Notes: generated from the sequence alone by a model not told the origin. Shown: positions 34,101-45,449, counted from the stretch's first letter. The stretch is 64,000 nucleotides of DNA from Ciona savignyi (GCA_000149265.1 CH002356.1:215100-279099); one strand, 5' to 3'. Program-made: numbers and translations.

Positions 34101-37100
34101 CGGTCGAGGCGCAAATATCCCAGTGAGAGCTGTGTACGGAAGAAATACTTTTCGTGATAGATAGCGTTGAAAATATCCCGGCAAACTGAACTACCTTCGA
34201 CCGGTGAACAAAGGTCTGAGTGCAAGGTAAACTTAGGTATAAGTAGCCATGAGTTAACGTCAAAATAAGAATGCAGCGCTCGGAAGATAAGGCCATCTTT
34301 ATCTCCGATATGAGCTGGCTTCCTTCCGACTACCCATCGGCAAATTATTAGCACTTGTATGTCAAACATTTGCACGGCACTTTCAGTCCATTAGAAGCTA
34401 AACTATGTGCAAACGATTTATGTGATGAGCTTACAGCTCGCATTTACAAAGGGTTGAAAATACCACTACCCTCATTTCCCCTGTATTATAACAAATGTAA
34501 AAACGCCATTGATGGTAGACATTCATTAACGTTCGACAGGCCCAATTATTATTAATTTTCTAAAATGAAAGGGAATTTTAAAGGATAATTACTCAACAAT
34601 GAATTATTATCTTACGGTGTGTGTGACGTCGACAGCTATCAGCCGAGGTGAAGCGGTACGGATTTTTGCACGCAAGTTGTCGTCTGCAGACGCATTTTCT
34701 CCCTGTCAAATTGCATCCTTCGAATGTGCGCTGGTGGCAGTGGTCTGAAGCCGTAAGCGAGGTGGTGGCTGTCAAAAACGGGGATAGGTTTACCTTTAAC
34801 ATATTTACTCGAATATAGAAGAGATATATGTGGCAATTTTTCAATTTAAACAAAACATTTCAACTCGCATTCTTTTTTAAATGCCCGCGGTGTGCTAATA
34901 TTACAGTCACCTAAACTGTGTTTTCAAAACATTAGTGGAACCAATTTAAGTTCATACCTAAAAAATAAATTTCACCACGAAAACGTCATTAGTTTCTTAT
35001 TCAAATAGAAAATCTAAATCATGTTGTTGGCAACGGCAATTAAGCTTCAGGGTATACTGTGACGATTGAACTTGAAACTTGCGACAGTTAAAATAGACAA
35101 GCGTTTACCATTGCTGAAACAGAAATGTTTTGGCTTTGTCATCGGACACATTGTCAAACAACAGAACGCATAAACGACAACTAGGACGTTTAACCCTTCA
35201 CTCACATTTAACCTTACGAGGGAGTATAATTAAACTTAGGGTAAACTTTAATGGGTGTGTTTGCAGTTTTAAACGGAACTAGACACAAGCTTTGATTTGG
35301 TACAGGTGTTTCGTGTATACGTGGTTTGACGGTTGACTGTGAATACGGAATGCGTAAAATAACGATTTGTTTTTAATTATATTTTGAATCACCTAGACGA
35401 TGGAAAATTTTTGCCCGATTAGTTTAGGTAAGATATACGTCAAGTGAATTACTTGCCAGAGCAGTATGACATGCTCGAATGAAGGGCAATAACTGTGCTT
35501 GTGTGGTCTGTCATTCTATTTTGAACTGTTATTCTCGCAAAAACGCGAGGCCATTTCGCCAATGGATTCCTTTAAACGTTCCGTTTTATTTTCCATAAAA
35601 GCTGTATGGACAAAATAAAGATTCAGCCTTCGCAGCGTAGGCCGTGCGCATATCTGTGTAATAAGAGCACTTACGGCACATTTAAACGCTAGCGGCCGTG
35701 GGTAATCTTCCGTGACCAGCCAGGGCAGTTTGCACGCAAACATTGCGTCCTGAGCTATCTTAGATACTCGCAACCAGCAATATGCTGCATAGTCCAACTG
35801 GATGTGGCGAATAAACCGTACGATGAAGTTTAAACAGCAAAGGAAAAGTAGCTAGCACAAATGAAAATAATAATACAAAAAGAGCTAGCACAAATGCCCT
35901 GTTTAACACACCTATCGCGCCATTCTAAAGCGAATTTAAAATGGTCTTACACGAGCTCTTAAGTGTTGTTTAGATTGCGCAAGGACTTTTCGAGCTAAAA
36001 CTTGCAGCAAACAGCACGTCCGTATACGCGTTTATGTTCGGCATAAAGGGTGGGGCCGGATGCATCACCCTTGAAAAGTCGCGCGACCACGTTTTCGAAG
36101 TCCGCCTTCCAGTTTTTGTGTTGTTTACAGATACAACAGCGATCTCTCGACCCATAATCACGGCTGACTATTTGCCGATATCGACAACAGGCATTATGAG
36201 CGATGGCCGTAAACAAATATTTAAACGAAATATGGATATGGTTTCAACTATTTTGATGAGACGAAGCTTGCCTTGTTTCTAAAACAACAAGGTTAGCGTG
36301 GTTAGAAGAGCCATTCATTATACTGAGGGATATTTGATACATGAAACAATGAATTAATTCACCGTCGAAATAAAAGAGAGTAGTTATGTAACCGAATAAG
36401 CGTTACAGCAAACAATCGATGAATTAAAGTCAGGTCACCTTCCGAAATATAGACTGGACTCAAGTTACTTGTTAAACAACGAATGAGTTGTAAAGAAACA
36501 AAGGGTGACTTGGCCTTTTGTGTCGTTTTTAGCCTGGCATTTATTTGCACGGTTCATGCGCATACAAGCGATAATGGCGTAGTGTTTGGAGTTCAAGTCA
36601 CGATGATGTTAATATATAAAACATTCCATGTTCTACATGAAGTTTAAAAAGGCATTTAACGCAGCTGTCGGGCAGTTCAAGCAACAATGTTCTGAGGAAG
36701 CTTTAGAAAATGTCGTTTTGCACTTCCCCTATTTGTCACTGCCTTTGTAAAAGCTTGTGTTTCTGTTAAAGCGCGGTGTACGATCACAACACTTAAGTCA
36801 AGACCGCTTTCACCCGGGGAACCTAAGGGCCATGTGAAATATTGCGTTTCAAAAGTCCCGAGAAGGTGCCAAAACAACGAACGCGTTAGTGTTCCCTCGT
36901 TCCTGTTTACACGTTCTAGCTTTCAGCTTGGATTACTTTCTTTTGGTTTTTAATCCCAGCTATTGTGACTGAGATGCAAGGAATTTCGACGATGTGCTTT
37001 ATCCCACCCAATAAAATGAACACCAATAATGTTTGTATTAAAGAAGAGCGTATATATCTTCATAGACACGAACCGTCAGTCCGTCATCTAAGTAATTCAT

Positions 37101-38797
37101 ATGGCGTGTAAGTTTTTTTTTCGAACCCATGATGGGCTCGTCACTAGGACCGTTTTTAAGTAAAAAAATCGGTATATGTATCGGTCGCGTTAACCATTCG
37201 GCCACACGGCCACACACGTGCAAGTTTTTTTACCGGTTTTAGTTTCGAACCCAGAGAGGGATAGTTGCTAAGACCGTTTTTTGGTATGTAAGTCTGTATA
37301 TGTATCGGTCGCGTTAACCAATCGGCCAAACGACCGTACATTTGGCGTGCAAGTTTTTTTTACCGGTTTTAGTTTCGAACCCAGGGATGGATAGTTGCTA
37401 AGACCGTTTTTTGGTATGTAAGTCTGTATATGTATCGGTCGCGTTAACCAATCGGCCAAACGACCGTACATTTGGCGTGCAAGTTTTTTTACCGGCTTTA
37501 ATTTCGAACCCAGGGAGGGATAGTTGCTAAGACCGTTTTTTTTGGTATGTAAGTCTGCATATGTATCGGTCGCGTTAACCAATCGGCCAAACCACCGTAC
37601 ATATGGCGTGAAAGTTGAACGCTTACCTTTGCAAACACCAGCTACATTGCCGTCCAATGGATCCCCGTTGTTTGGTTGTATAATACAAGAAAGGTGAGCA
37701 TCACATTGACCTTTGATGCCAAATATGCCCCCACATTCCTCGCCCTCAAGCTTGGCGCATTCCATACAGCATCTGTCGAAAATATAAAAGGTTTTAGTGT
37801 TTTGAAAAGGTTTTTAGTGTTTTTGTCGAAATCTGAAAAAAAAACTTCACCGGAAATCCGAAAATGAAACTTTACCGAAATCTGAGGTTCGCGAATCGGT
37901 TTAGATGTTTTTCAGTAAATAGGGAATAAAATTACGACAATTCCGATCGACACGTTTAATTTTGCGTTATTTATGAATTACATCAAGCCTATTTTCCGCT
38001 TCTTGGGTAAGGATAGAATTGCCTACGTCATTAAAATAAAAAAAGGGAAGGGATTAAGCAACATAAAAAAATCTTATCGAAAGCCGACAGATTCGCTGAA
38101 TATCGTTGAATTCATATCCCAGATTGAACGCCTGGGGCGTAGAAGCTTTAGCTTAATACGTTGATGTGCGGGCCTTAACCGCTCCGTACAAATTATTATT
38201 CTAAGACTAACTTTCTCCTGTGGTAACCAGAAAGGTTGAGCAGGTTGCGCTTGCACCCGGCCCGTTCATCGCCTATTTATAGGTATTACACCATAAGAAC
38301 AACCGCTGGACACATTAGTTCACATTACACATACGAAATAGCGGGCTATTCTCATAAGCACAATGGCGCATGATTCATATTCACTACAATGAAAGCCTTA
38401 GAAACGTTAAAAAGGCCATGATATTAACCAAGACACTATTTGAGGATTAAAAATTGGCACACTACCAGTAACTAGCGGAAAGTGAAGTGTAAAACATCGA
38501 ATTTACTTTTTTTCTTGACCGAACCAAGTTTCGAACCCATTATGGGCTCGTCACCAGGACCGTTTTTTTTTTGTATAAGAGTCGGTATATGTATCGGTCG
38601 CGTTAACCATTACGCCACATTACCGTACATATCGAATTTACTTACTCGCATGCGTCGCGAACTGTCCCGCCGGGACATGATGCCGGATCTTTTAATTCAC
38701 ATCTGGAGGGATTACACGCTCTGCACGAAAGTCCATCCACAAAGCCCGAGAAAACGCAGAGCAATGCCAAAGTCAAGAGGTGATATTCACGAAACAT
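19139..38797 (-). CDS. CRIM1: CRIM1: transmembrane cysteine-rich BMP regulator
   Basis: Membrane-anchored protein of the CRIM1 family, which binds BMP-type ligands. Sixteen coding exons, highest coordinate first: 38797-38646, 37772-37627, 29963-29718, 28863-28734, 26475-26360, 25928-25707, 25203-25048, 23850-23722, 23461-23296, 22828-22704, 22211-21993, 21487-21272, 20859-20727, 20309-20227, 20171-19762, 19267-19139. Phases agree at every junction and give 925 aa (human about 1036). Order: signal peptide (MFREYHLLTLALLCVFSGFV), IGFBP domain (exons 1-2), two similar CC-rich modules (exon 3; exons 4-5), VWC1 (exon 6), a shortened VWC2 (exon 7), four antistasin repeats (exons 8-10), VWC3-6 (exons 11-15), a Thr-rich stalk, one helix near residues 845-867 followed by RMKKR, and a tail of about 58 aa. 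The donor of exon 3 (GAG/GTTGGT) is weak but required by phase. This domain combination is unique to CRIM1. Confidence 0.88.
19456..19635 (-). repeat. 60-bp tandem repeat carrying donor-site copies
   Basis: Three units, starting near 19465, 19525 and 19585, each containing cttgtgtatatggt and ttatcattgcaattcagaat. The edge ttattacctttggcttgtgta matches the exon 15 donor region at 19755-19778 (ttattacctttgccttgtgta), so the repeat seems to derive from that exon-intron junction. Confidence 0.75.
19637..19752 (+). mobile_element. Repeat family C, in CRIM1 intron 15
   Basis: From ttagtttttgtttccacgat to cacgtctaaaaacaagtaat. It is flanked on both sides by taaatttatt (19629-19638 and about 19750-19759), which looks like a target-site duplication, and it sits within the fourth unit of the 60-bp repeat. 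Confidence 0.65.
20376..20720 (-). repeat. 58-bp tandem repeat, six copies
   Basis: Units of the form aaaccgttaaaatatagcgg, then attttccttattttttaat, then aaatgttttt. They fill most of CRIM1 intron 13, between exons 13 and 14. Confidence 0.8.
21700..21895 (-). mobile_element. SINE B, about 1.5 tandem copies, reverse
   Basis: Two heads (ccattcggccacacgac at about 21740; cactcggccacacgac at about 21870) and one tRNA 3' part (agtttcgaacccatattggg at about 21790). It lies in CRIM1 intron 11. Confidence 0.65.
22452..22646. mobile_element. MITE-like element with about 40-bp inverted ends
   Basis: The left end ctaaaaggagggaaagcggg and the right end (reverse complement ctaaagggagggaaagcggg) match over about 40 bp, both running on to cactaaaa. 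The element is 195 bp with an AT-rich, non-coding middle, in CRIM1 intron 10. A degraded relative is at about 30298-30500. Confidence 0.7.
22957..23078 (+). mobile_element. Repeat family C, in CRIM1 intron 9
   Basis: From tatatttagtttattttttg through cacgatgaaaacacgaagc to acacgtctaaaaaagcaata. Confidence 0.65.
23170..23260 (-). repeat. Copied edge of CRIM1 exon 9 inside intron 9
   Basis: cttaccggtagctataggaa and the following cttgatacatgcagtaa resemble the real exon 9 3' end and donor at 23291-23330 (cttaccggtatccataggga, cttgatacacgcagtaa). Flanking bases (attgtaaacaaa, tatcc) also match, so this is a tandem duplication of about 85 bp with the donor dinucleotide intact. Confidence 0.75.
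23519..23637 (+). mobile_element. SINE B copy
   Basis: Head cttgtgtggccgaattgtta, middle ctatacaaaaaaacggtct, 3' part catgggttcgaaacttggtt, and a run of about 18 A. In CRIM1 intron 8. Confidence 0.75.
25309..25598 (+). mobile_element. SINE A copy
   Basis: Full-length copy in CRIM1 intron 6, on the strand opposite to the gene. The ggcccgttggtatagcggtt head is slightly diverged; the body and ggggataaacatgaatatcc end are standard. Confidence 0.85.
26030..26110 (-). mobile_element. SINE B fragment, reverse
   Basis: Only the tRNA 3' part (taagtttcaatcccataatggg) and a little middle sequence are recognisable. In CRIM1 intron 5. Confidence 0.4.
26476..28446. other. CRIM1 intron 4, unique part
   Basis: No exon, RNA or repeat that I can name. 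About 27260-27620 is richer in GC than its surroundings but shows no coding pattern I trust. Confidence 0.45.
28447..28722 (-). mobile_element. SINE A copy, reverse
   Basis: Full-length reverse copy ending about 10 bp short of CRIM1 exon 4's donor. The orientation matches CRIM1 transcription. From ataggatagaataggatatt to accactagactaaccggcc. Confidence 0.8.
29538..29650 (-). mobile_element. Repeat family C, opposite orientation
   Basis: Reads tttttagacgtgttctaacg, gactgtcgttttgccg, then catcgtggtaac and an A-rich actaaactaaacta end. The (ctaaa)n terminus shows which end is the tail. Confidence 0.65.
30083..30176 (+). mobile_element. SINE B copy
   Basis: Head ggttgtgtggccgaatggtt and aacgcgaccgatacatatacc are very clear; the 3' part is gggttcgaaactaagccc plus A-run. 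In CRIM1 intron 2. Confidence 0.75.
30298..30500. mobile_element. Degraded MITE related to 22452-22646
   Basis: Left caaaaaggaggaaaatggga and right cacccttccctaaccacata ends are imperfect inverted repeats. The gcttactaaaag near the left end parallels gctcactaaaat of the better copy. Confidence 0.45.
31840..31965 (+). mobile_element. SINE B copy
   Basis: tacggtcgtgtggccgaatg to catgggttcaaaacttggctcgg-type 3' part, then A-rich. The same copy is seen at 58271-58390. Confidence 0.75.
31973..32112 (+). mobile_element. Repeat family C
   Basis: Four ttagt units at the start, then ttcacgatgaaaacatgaag and gcaaaacgacagttgttaga. The same copy is at 58404-58545. Confidence 0.65.
32914..33065 (+). repeat. 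42-bp tandem repeat fused to a SINE B 3' end
   Basis: About 3.5 units of agtataccaactcttataca plus aaaaaaacaactcttataaa, starting near 32914, 32956, 32998 and 33040. It runs directly into a SINE B tail (catcatgggttcaaaactta). It looks like expansion of the middle of a SINE B copy. Confidence 0.8.
37105..37618 (-). repeat. Tandem array of four SINE B copies, reverse
   Basis: Four units of about 115-128 bp, each with cgaaccca, a gaccgtttttt segment, tgtatcggtcgcgttaacc and gccaaacgaccgtac. The array ends at the donor of CRIM1 exon 2. The second version of this locus (63540-63912) has three units. Confidence 0.8.
38511..38632 (-). mobile_element. SINE B copy, reverse
   Basis: aagtttcgaacccattatgg, then gtatcggtcgcgttaacc and ccgtac. 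It begins only about 15 bp inside CRIM1 intron 1. Confidence 0.75.
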
Positions 38798-38873
38798 TGT
38801 TCTTAAAATCTGCTTGGTTTCAAGTTGATATGCAAGTAGCTGCAACCACCAGGCTTTCGCAGTGATTTCCTCG

Positions 38874-38881
38874 ATATATAT
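38874..38881 (-). promoter_or_regulatory. Possible CRIM1 TATA box
   Basis: ATATATAT on the minus strand, about 77 bp upstream of the CRIM1 start codon. Position suits a core promoter with a 5'UTR of about 45 nt, but the sequence is AT-rich and this is weak evidence. Confidence 0.3.
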
Positions 38882-40167
38882 TCCGTTGGTTTGTTCTTTA
38901 GGAGTTTTGGGTTTTAATACAGACTTAGATTTATACTTCGTAGCTCTGCTCGGCGCAGTTTGTTAAGAACAGTTACTCACTTATCAGCCTAATTACTACA
39001 GAGTGTCTTGAAGTAATATAATACTTAGTTAAGTGCAGTACAAGTGCCGGCAATTAAACGAATCTTAATTACAGGCATATAGACACATATAGCAACCTGT
39101 TTGATGCGACTCAAAACGTTTGCAGTGCTCAGACAAAATCAAAGCGTAAATCTCAATTAATTTAAGTAGTGCAGGTTCAATACCTCAGCACATAGTAGAG
39201 CATTGTTCACAAACACTGCCCGAAAACAGTACGATAATTATGACTCTTTAATATTTTATTACAACTGACATTTGGCAGACGGAAGCGTTAAATTTTAATC
39301 CAACACAAAAGGCAGAAGTCACTTTTGAAAATAAACGCTCAAATCCAAAAACAACAAAGCCTAACTATTTGTTTAATATATTTAACCACACAATTCAATA
39401 AAAGCTATTCTATCCGGTTGAGTGAAAGCCAGATTTGATGGGAGAAAACGCTAAGTAATCAAGTCATTTTATTTAAGAAGTGTCAACACATTTAATAAAT
39501 GGTCAATATCCTCTAGTTTCATTACATGCTAATAAACCATTTTACGGCGGTTTACAACAACTCCTATTTTAACAAGATTATACGATTTTTTGCCTCTTGT
39601 GTATTCCGAAAGTTAAAACAACGCTGAACAGCAACATACGTCAATGGTCCAACTAATGCCAGATGCGGTTTGCTGTCTGTAGAAGGATATGTACAATGAA
39701 TGAATCTACTATTCGTAAATCGGCCAAGATAATGGACCGGCGAGCCTATACGGTGCGCTGTATAGTCTACATGTTTCTTAACGCTCCTATTGTACGGTTG
39801 GGCTCGTCACCAGGAAACTAGCTGAATAACAAAATATTGCTTGACAAAAAAACTATAAAAGTTATATCAGCATAAACTGTTAGTGTCAATTTTTTAAAGC
39901 CAATACAATTTTTTTGAATTTTAAAACTTGGGTTTTGTGTTTTAAACTGTTTTTCTCCTTGTCATATGTGTTTAGTGAATCAAACTTTATTTATTGCTGG
40001 CTTCGTAGGATATCACCTTTGTCACCAACTCTGCACACATGGCATATACTGGATATAAAATATTATCTCACAGTAAGTAAGCCTACACAAAAGTTTGCTT
40101 TGCTACTTTCTAATCTAATGGCTTTATCAAAACACAAATTTGCGCAGTATAGTGTGTATAGGCAGTA

Positions 40168-40256
40168 AAATTTAGTTTATTTTCCTGTTCCCGTGTCGCT
40201 ATTTTATTCGCTTGCCATTTTTAAATACTAGGGCAAAAAATGAATAAACTAAACTA
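40168..40256 (-). mobile_element. Repeat family C fragment
   Basis: tttagtttattttcctgttc, then ccatttttaaatactagggc and tgaataaactaaact: the tail end of the long variant. Confidence 0.55.
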
Positions 40257-41122
40257 ATTTTCTTTGTGGATTGGTTAGTCTGAAACTGTAATCCTTCCCG
40301 AGCTATTTAACTAATAAATTAATTTACTCTTTCAGTAAACGACTGATTTCTGCAACGGCCATAAACTTCCACTAAAAACATTCTAGAAATATATCCGCAA
40401 TTCTTCATCTAAAGGTTTACTGATGTGAAATTTATTGTCAATTTCTGTTCAGCTGCTGTAAATTAAACAAAACCTGACAACCGGCACGGATCGCCCGTTC
40501 GTACTATTATTTGAGCTGAATGAAGTAATCCCGTAACTTGGCTTGCCTTTTTCTTAGCTCCTCTCGCATCGCGTGTGAAAGGCGACTGGTCGTCAACCAC
40601 GGTTGCTCACACAACACAGGTGCTATAACACGATATTCTGATTTCGTGCGTAAACATATCTTCATATATACATACAGCTATTCATAACATGCAAAAATAT
40701 TTAAAATCGTCTGGAATTTAATTAATATTCTATTATTTGTGTATATAAAATACTTTACGCCAATAACGGTTCAGTAAAGTTATATTATTCCACATGTTTT
40801 ATACAGTTGGCTACTTCAACTAATTACGGTGCTAATAGGTCTATAAAATGTTGTAAAATGTAAAAAATAACATCTCTGTATACCCAACGTTGCGTTAAAC
40901 TGAGATGCCAAAGGAGTCTCCGTTTAAAAACGATGTTTCTTTTGTTTGGTTGTAACATTTGCAATGCAGTCAAACCCTTGTAGACCTAGTAACCATTAAT
41001 ATCACAATTCATCAAAATTAAATCTTAGGTTGATAGAAAATCTAGCATAGCTACTCCCAGTGTGTCATTTGTTTTACATCTACAGTAACTCTTTCACGAC
41101 ACCTTGAGGCAAATATATATAT

Positions 41123-41388
41123 TATGATAGGATATTCATGTTTATCCCCGTGAATGGGAAAACCAAGGGCGTTAACACACGGGCAATCGTCAGATCAACT
41201 CGCGCCTACCGTCGGGTTACCGGAGCTATTGCAGTGTGGTATGTATGAATTACACGTTCCTTTAATTTAGTAGAACTCATTAATCCGCTGGGTTCAGGCA
41301 ATGTCCGTTAAGTGCCTTGCCCAAGGACACAACCGACTCGCTACCGACCAGTTTCGCACCTACAACTCTTCGGCTGAAATAATACCTG
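41123..41388 (-). mobile_element. SINE A copy, reverse
   Basis: atgataggatattcatgttt to cctacaactcttcggctgaa. The head beyond this is lost. Confidence 0.8.
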
Positions 41389-41702
41389 AAGAAAATAGAC
41401 TAGTTGGATAAAAAGTGAAATAAATCCATTGACAACGTTTAATAAAGTATATATTTCTCTAAGTAAGATTTACAGTTTTACAAGGCTTCCCTGTATCTTA
41501 AAAAAACGATAATTAAAACACATATTGAAAATTAAAGAACAATAAAAGTGAAAATAACTACAAAAACGAGAGTCGTAAAACAGTAAGAAACTGTAAAGTT
41601 AGACTATTAAAGATACAATTCATCAAACATGTTAAAAATTAAACGGACTGAATGCTTAAAGCAGATATTGTTTTTATAATTATGCACGCAAGCGAATGGG
41701 TT

Positions 41703-41982
41703 TAGGATAGGATATTCAAGTTTATCCCCGTGAATGGGAAACCAATATGGTTAACAAATAACAATCGTCAAATCACCTCGCGCCCATCGTCGGGTTATCG
41801 GAGCTATTGCAGTGTGTTGTAATTGAGACATTCCTTCGTTCTGGCAGAACCCAATAATCCGCTGGGTTCAGGCAATAGCCATTAAGTGCCTTGCCCAAGA
41901 GCACAACCTAGCGACCAGTTTCGTACCTGCCACCTCTCGGCTGAAAGGCGCCGCCCTAACCATCAGACTAACTGGTAGGTTT
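41703..41982 (-). mobile_element. SINE A copy, reverse
   Basis: aggataggatattcaagttt to ccctaaccatcagactaact. A second reverse copy within 600 bp. Confidence 0.8.
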
Positions 41983-43113
41983 CCTTCTCGGATTTACAAG
42001 TTCATATTTAAACGTAGTTAAGTCGACTATTAAGGCTGGAAAATAATTAAACAGCATAAATTGTAAATACCCCACAAAACAGAAAAAGATTGTAATTTAC
42101 ATAAATGCGTTTAATAAAACATGAATAAAGTTTGGTAGAAGTATACGGCCGAATATGTTCAGCGAGATGGTGCTAAAGAGCTGAATAAATTCTACGTTTA
42201 TCAATATAAATCGATTGATAGGTTTGCGTTTGATGTTTTTAGTTATTTGAGTTTTTAAAAATGTATACATATATGTGTGGTTTGTGTTTTTATTAATTAG
42301 TTTTAATTTTGTTAAACTAATCGGTAGTTTTTAACTATTGTCGTCATGGTTCGTTCACTTTGAAAACAAGCAATTCGTTTTTTTGCTTGCCTCATTTTAA
42401 ATTACGCGAATTGTTAAGCTTATGGAAGGTAAAAACAGATATTCTGTTAAAGAAGCTGCCCGTTTGTTGGCGAATAGTGATTCTGAAAGCAGTTGTGCTT
42501 CATTTTCGAGTAGTCAATTTCAATAACACTTTCAATACTAATAAAATGTTCAGTACTCTATTTTCTGTGGCTATGTGTTAGTGTTTCATTAAGTAACTTT
42601 AAAAAAATGATTTGCGTATTACTGCGTTACTAGTCAAGTTGTGACGTCATCACAAATACAGTAGTACAAAAATGTTCGGAAGATAATGATAAATAACTTT
42701 GCTACATACTGTTTTCCTTATAAACGAGAAGAAACATAGTTTTTGTTGAGCTAAAAACGTCATTGCACAATGCATGACGTCATGAAAATGTTACATAAAT
42801 TATGTAAAAAAGGATAATTTATTACTGAACAACTTTTCTGTTGATCAAATCATGCTTATAATAATAGTTTTTTGTACAGAACCTTCTAACCTAAGGTGAC
42901 TTGCCGAAAAATGTCACAAAAAAACAGGCGGCAGTTAAAGGGTTAAACCTGTTTCGAACTCCTTTAACTAGTACAGTGTTTCCCAACCCCGCGGTCTCAA
43001 ACGAGTTCGTGAAGGTTTAAATGAGTCCGCAAGCTCATCAACAATTTGCAAAACTTTGTTTTGTTTTTGATCGTTATAAACAGCAGTGATATGTTTTTAT
43101 CAACGAGACATTA

Positions 43114-43661
43114 AGCCTATTTACATGATCGGGTTTGGGATGCGAGTTAACTCGCTTTAGTTCGCATCGTGGGTATTCCCTCTCTTTACGCGCTAAGCAG
43201 TTCAATTTACATGGAGCGTTTATGTAACCCGCATTTAGTTGTTGTTTGTTAATTTATCTTCTAATTTTGTACAATTTCAAAAAAATGTTGCACGAAAAAG
43301 TTTACAGTTATTTTGTTTATACAAATGAAGGGAATTTTATATAGGTTGGGCTATAAATATTCCTAAGTTTAACACACTACATAAAGTATAAAAAGAAAAT
43401 AAATAATAGTTATGATGACACTAATTTCACTTCAGTCATCCCACAAGCATAACTCAAAACGAAACATTAAACAAGCTACCTAAAGATACTGGTATCCAAA
43501 TGAATGACGAATGCGAGTTAACCTACCATGCGCGAGCGAGTTAGGAAAACCCGATTGGAAACCCGCATAATCACTGAACCGTGATGACGCAAAGCGTGCG
43601 TCAAATTTAACCGGGTTAGCGATGCGAGTTAACTCGCAAAAATTGCCCATGTAAATAGGCT
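43114..43661. mobile_element. MITE-like element, 548 bp
   Basis: Inverted ends agcctatttacatg / catgtaaataggct, flanked by TA on both sides, with further subterminal palindromes gcgagttaactcgc at both ends. No transposase is encoded. The TA target and inverted ends suggest a Tc1/mariner-like or similar TA-inserting family. Confidence 0.7.
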
Positions 43662-43869
43662 TATTGTAACTCAAGGTAATTTTAAGTTTTCGACAAGATA
43701 GTGATTAAAATTTGTAAATGTGGTAAATTAACATATTTTGTTAAAGTTTTTTAGTGTTCTGTAGTGTATCGTATGCACCTAGTCCAGTAACACTTTTGAC
43801 TTACGCTAATTGAAAATTGATGCACTTTGAGTCCGCAAAGACTACCACTGGTAAAGAAATAGTCCGCGA

Positions 43870-44860
43870 CCAAAAAAGGTAAAAAAATTGACTTTTTTGG
43901 GAATAGCGCTTGAACGGCTGTTACAATTTGGATCAGATTTTCTGGAATGTAGGTGCATTATTCAATGATTTAACACTTAGAAGAAATAAAAAAATTACCT
44001 AGGGAAATACCCTAAAAATAGGATTATGTTCTCAAATCATGATTGTGACAAGCATGCCATGTCGCCCCGACATCTACCAAAAGGAGTAATGCAATCGCAA
44101 TGAAAATTTGACATTTGTAAGAGAACATGGTCTAGATATGCAGAAATAAAAATTTTGGGCAATGAATATAGGGGATTTCCCCTGAGACGTTAAAATCCAA
44201 AAGGTTTTTTTTCCAATAAATTAGCTTTTTGTGGCATATAGCGCTTGAACGGCTGCTCTAATTTTGATCAGATTTGTTGAAATGTTAGACCATTAGACAT
44301 TTTGTGCCAATTAAAAGAAAGAAAACATTTACTTAGGGTAATTACGTTAAAAACGAAGATATGTTCCTGAATTATGATTGTGACAGGCATGCCATATCGC
44401 ACTGACATCTCCAAAAAGGAGTCGACAAATCAGTTTAAAACTTTAGGAATTGTTACATAACATGACCCACATATGTAAAAACAGAAACTTATCTACTAAA
44501 CCTAGGGGAATTCCCTGAAACCATGAAAAACTAAATCGGGCTGTTTTGGCAATTTAGCCTTATTTCACTTTAGCGCTTGAAAAGAAGGTTCAATTTAAAA
44601 CATTTGTGGTGAAAATGTTCGTAAATTTAAGACGTTTATATTTTTTTAACTACACGTCTGGTTATGATAAGAAAGAAGTCTGGTTTGATAACTATGGGAC
44701 CCATGCGTTTATGCTTGCAGAAACAAACTACATACTCGGTGTATAAAATACAAATTGTGGTTAGGGACTCTGTAGCATGAATATCTGGCATACAACATGT
44801 GTTTTACAAAAAGTGGTGGTTAAATAAGTGGTTGACACTTTCTAGTTTATAATATAGTTT
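43870..44860 (+). repeat. 333-bp satellite array 1 (about three units)
   Basis: Units marked by tagcgcttgaacggctg at about 43902 and 44235 and agcgcttgaaaagaag at 44570. Each unit also has tcatgattgtgacaggcatg, cgacatctaccaaaagga, and a palindromic core: ggggatttcccc at 44171-44182, gggaattccc at 44506-44515. The terminal unit and its flank (gggacccatgcgtttatgct) recur in array 2. Confidence 0.85.
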
Positions 44861-44884
44861 TGTAAACTGAAATATTCTTTAGCA

Positions 44885-44990
44885 ATGTCAATTATGTACA
44901 GCATGTTGCATGAACTCCGGTAACCCGTGACAAGTTGTATTCTGACGGTTAACAAGCCCCCATACTGCTTGTGTACTACAAGAATTAACA
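44885..44990 (+). mobile_element. SINE A, old fragment
   Basis: Only the body is recognisable: gttgcatgaactccggtaac, then tctgacggttaacaagcccc. Confidence 0.4.
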
Positions 44991-45280
44991 TTTAAATCAT
45001 TTTGCCATTTTAACACTGAATAGGCATAAATGCTCCAAAATGCCATTTTATCTTAGGAGTTGTCAGACAATCCGGCGTATGTACATATGCTGTATATAAA
45101 GCCTTCCTAAACAGCCTGATTTAATTACATCCGCTTGTTGCTATTTTGTACATTATACCGGCATTAAATACCAGACCTACCGACGGGCTAAGAAATTTTG
45201 TACACTATTTATCAGAAGCTAACAATTCTATTTAGAGATACGCGATAGGTTTGTTAACTCCTAGGCAACTTGTATTATGG

Positions 45281-45288
45281 TATATAAG
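45281..45288 (+). promoter_or_regulatory. Possible TATA box of the Thr/Pro-rich peptide gene
   Basis: TATATAAG about 160 bp upstream of the start codon, a near-consensus TATA box but in a very AT-rich setting. Confidence 0.4.
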
Positions 45289-45449
45289 TATATAATTTAG
45301 TTATAAAAACTATTTACAGCTGGAATATATAATTTATTGTTGAAATATATATATAATTTATTAAAAAATTATGTTTTATTGTTTCTATTATAGATATTAT
45401 TATTTATTTAATATTATTTCTATTATAGATTATTCCTTGTTAATAAATA

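Larger units (their letters stand above)
31076..37695. repeat. CRIM1 intron 2 segment present twice in the window
   Basis: This 6.6-kb stretch is repeated, same strand and order, at 57510-64000 after the N gap. It contains SINE B, a family C repeat, the 42-bp tandem repeat, the SINE B array and part of CRIM1 exon 2. Outside these repeats I see no gene in it. Confidence 0.95.
38882..43113. other. Intergenic region upstream of CRIM1
   Basis: No gene recognised. It holds a family C piece (40168-40256), two reverse SINE A copies and otherwise AT-rich unique sequence. An ORF at 42360-42581 is low-complexity in codon use and lacks support. Confidence 0.5.

Noticed and set aside
37105-37618. CRISPR-like array of regular repeats.
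   Set aside because: The units are whole tRNA-derived SINE copies in a eukaryotic intron. There are no unique spacers of constant length.
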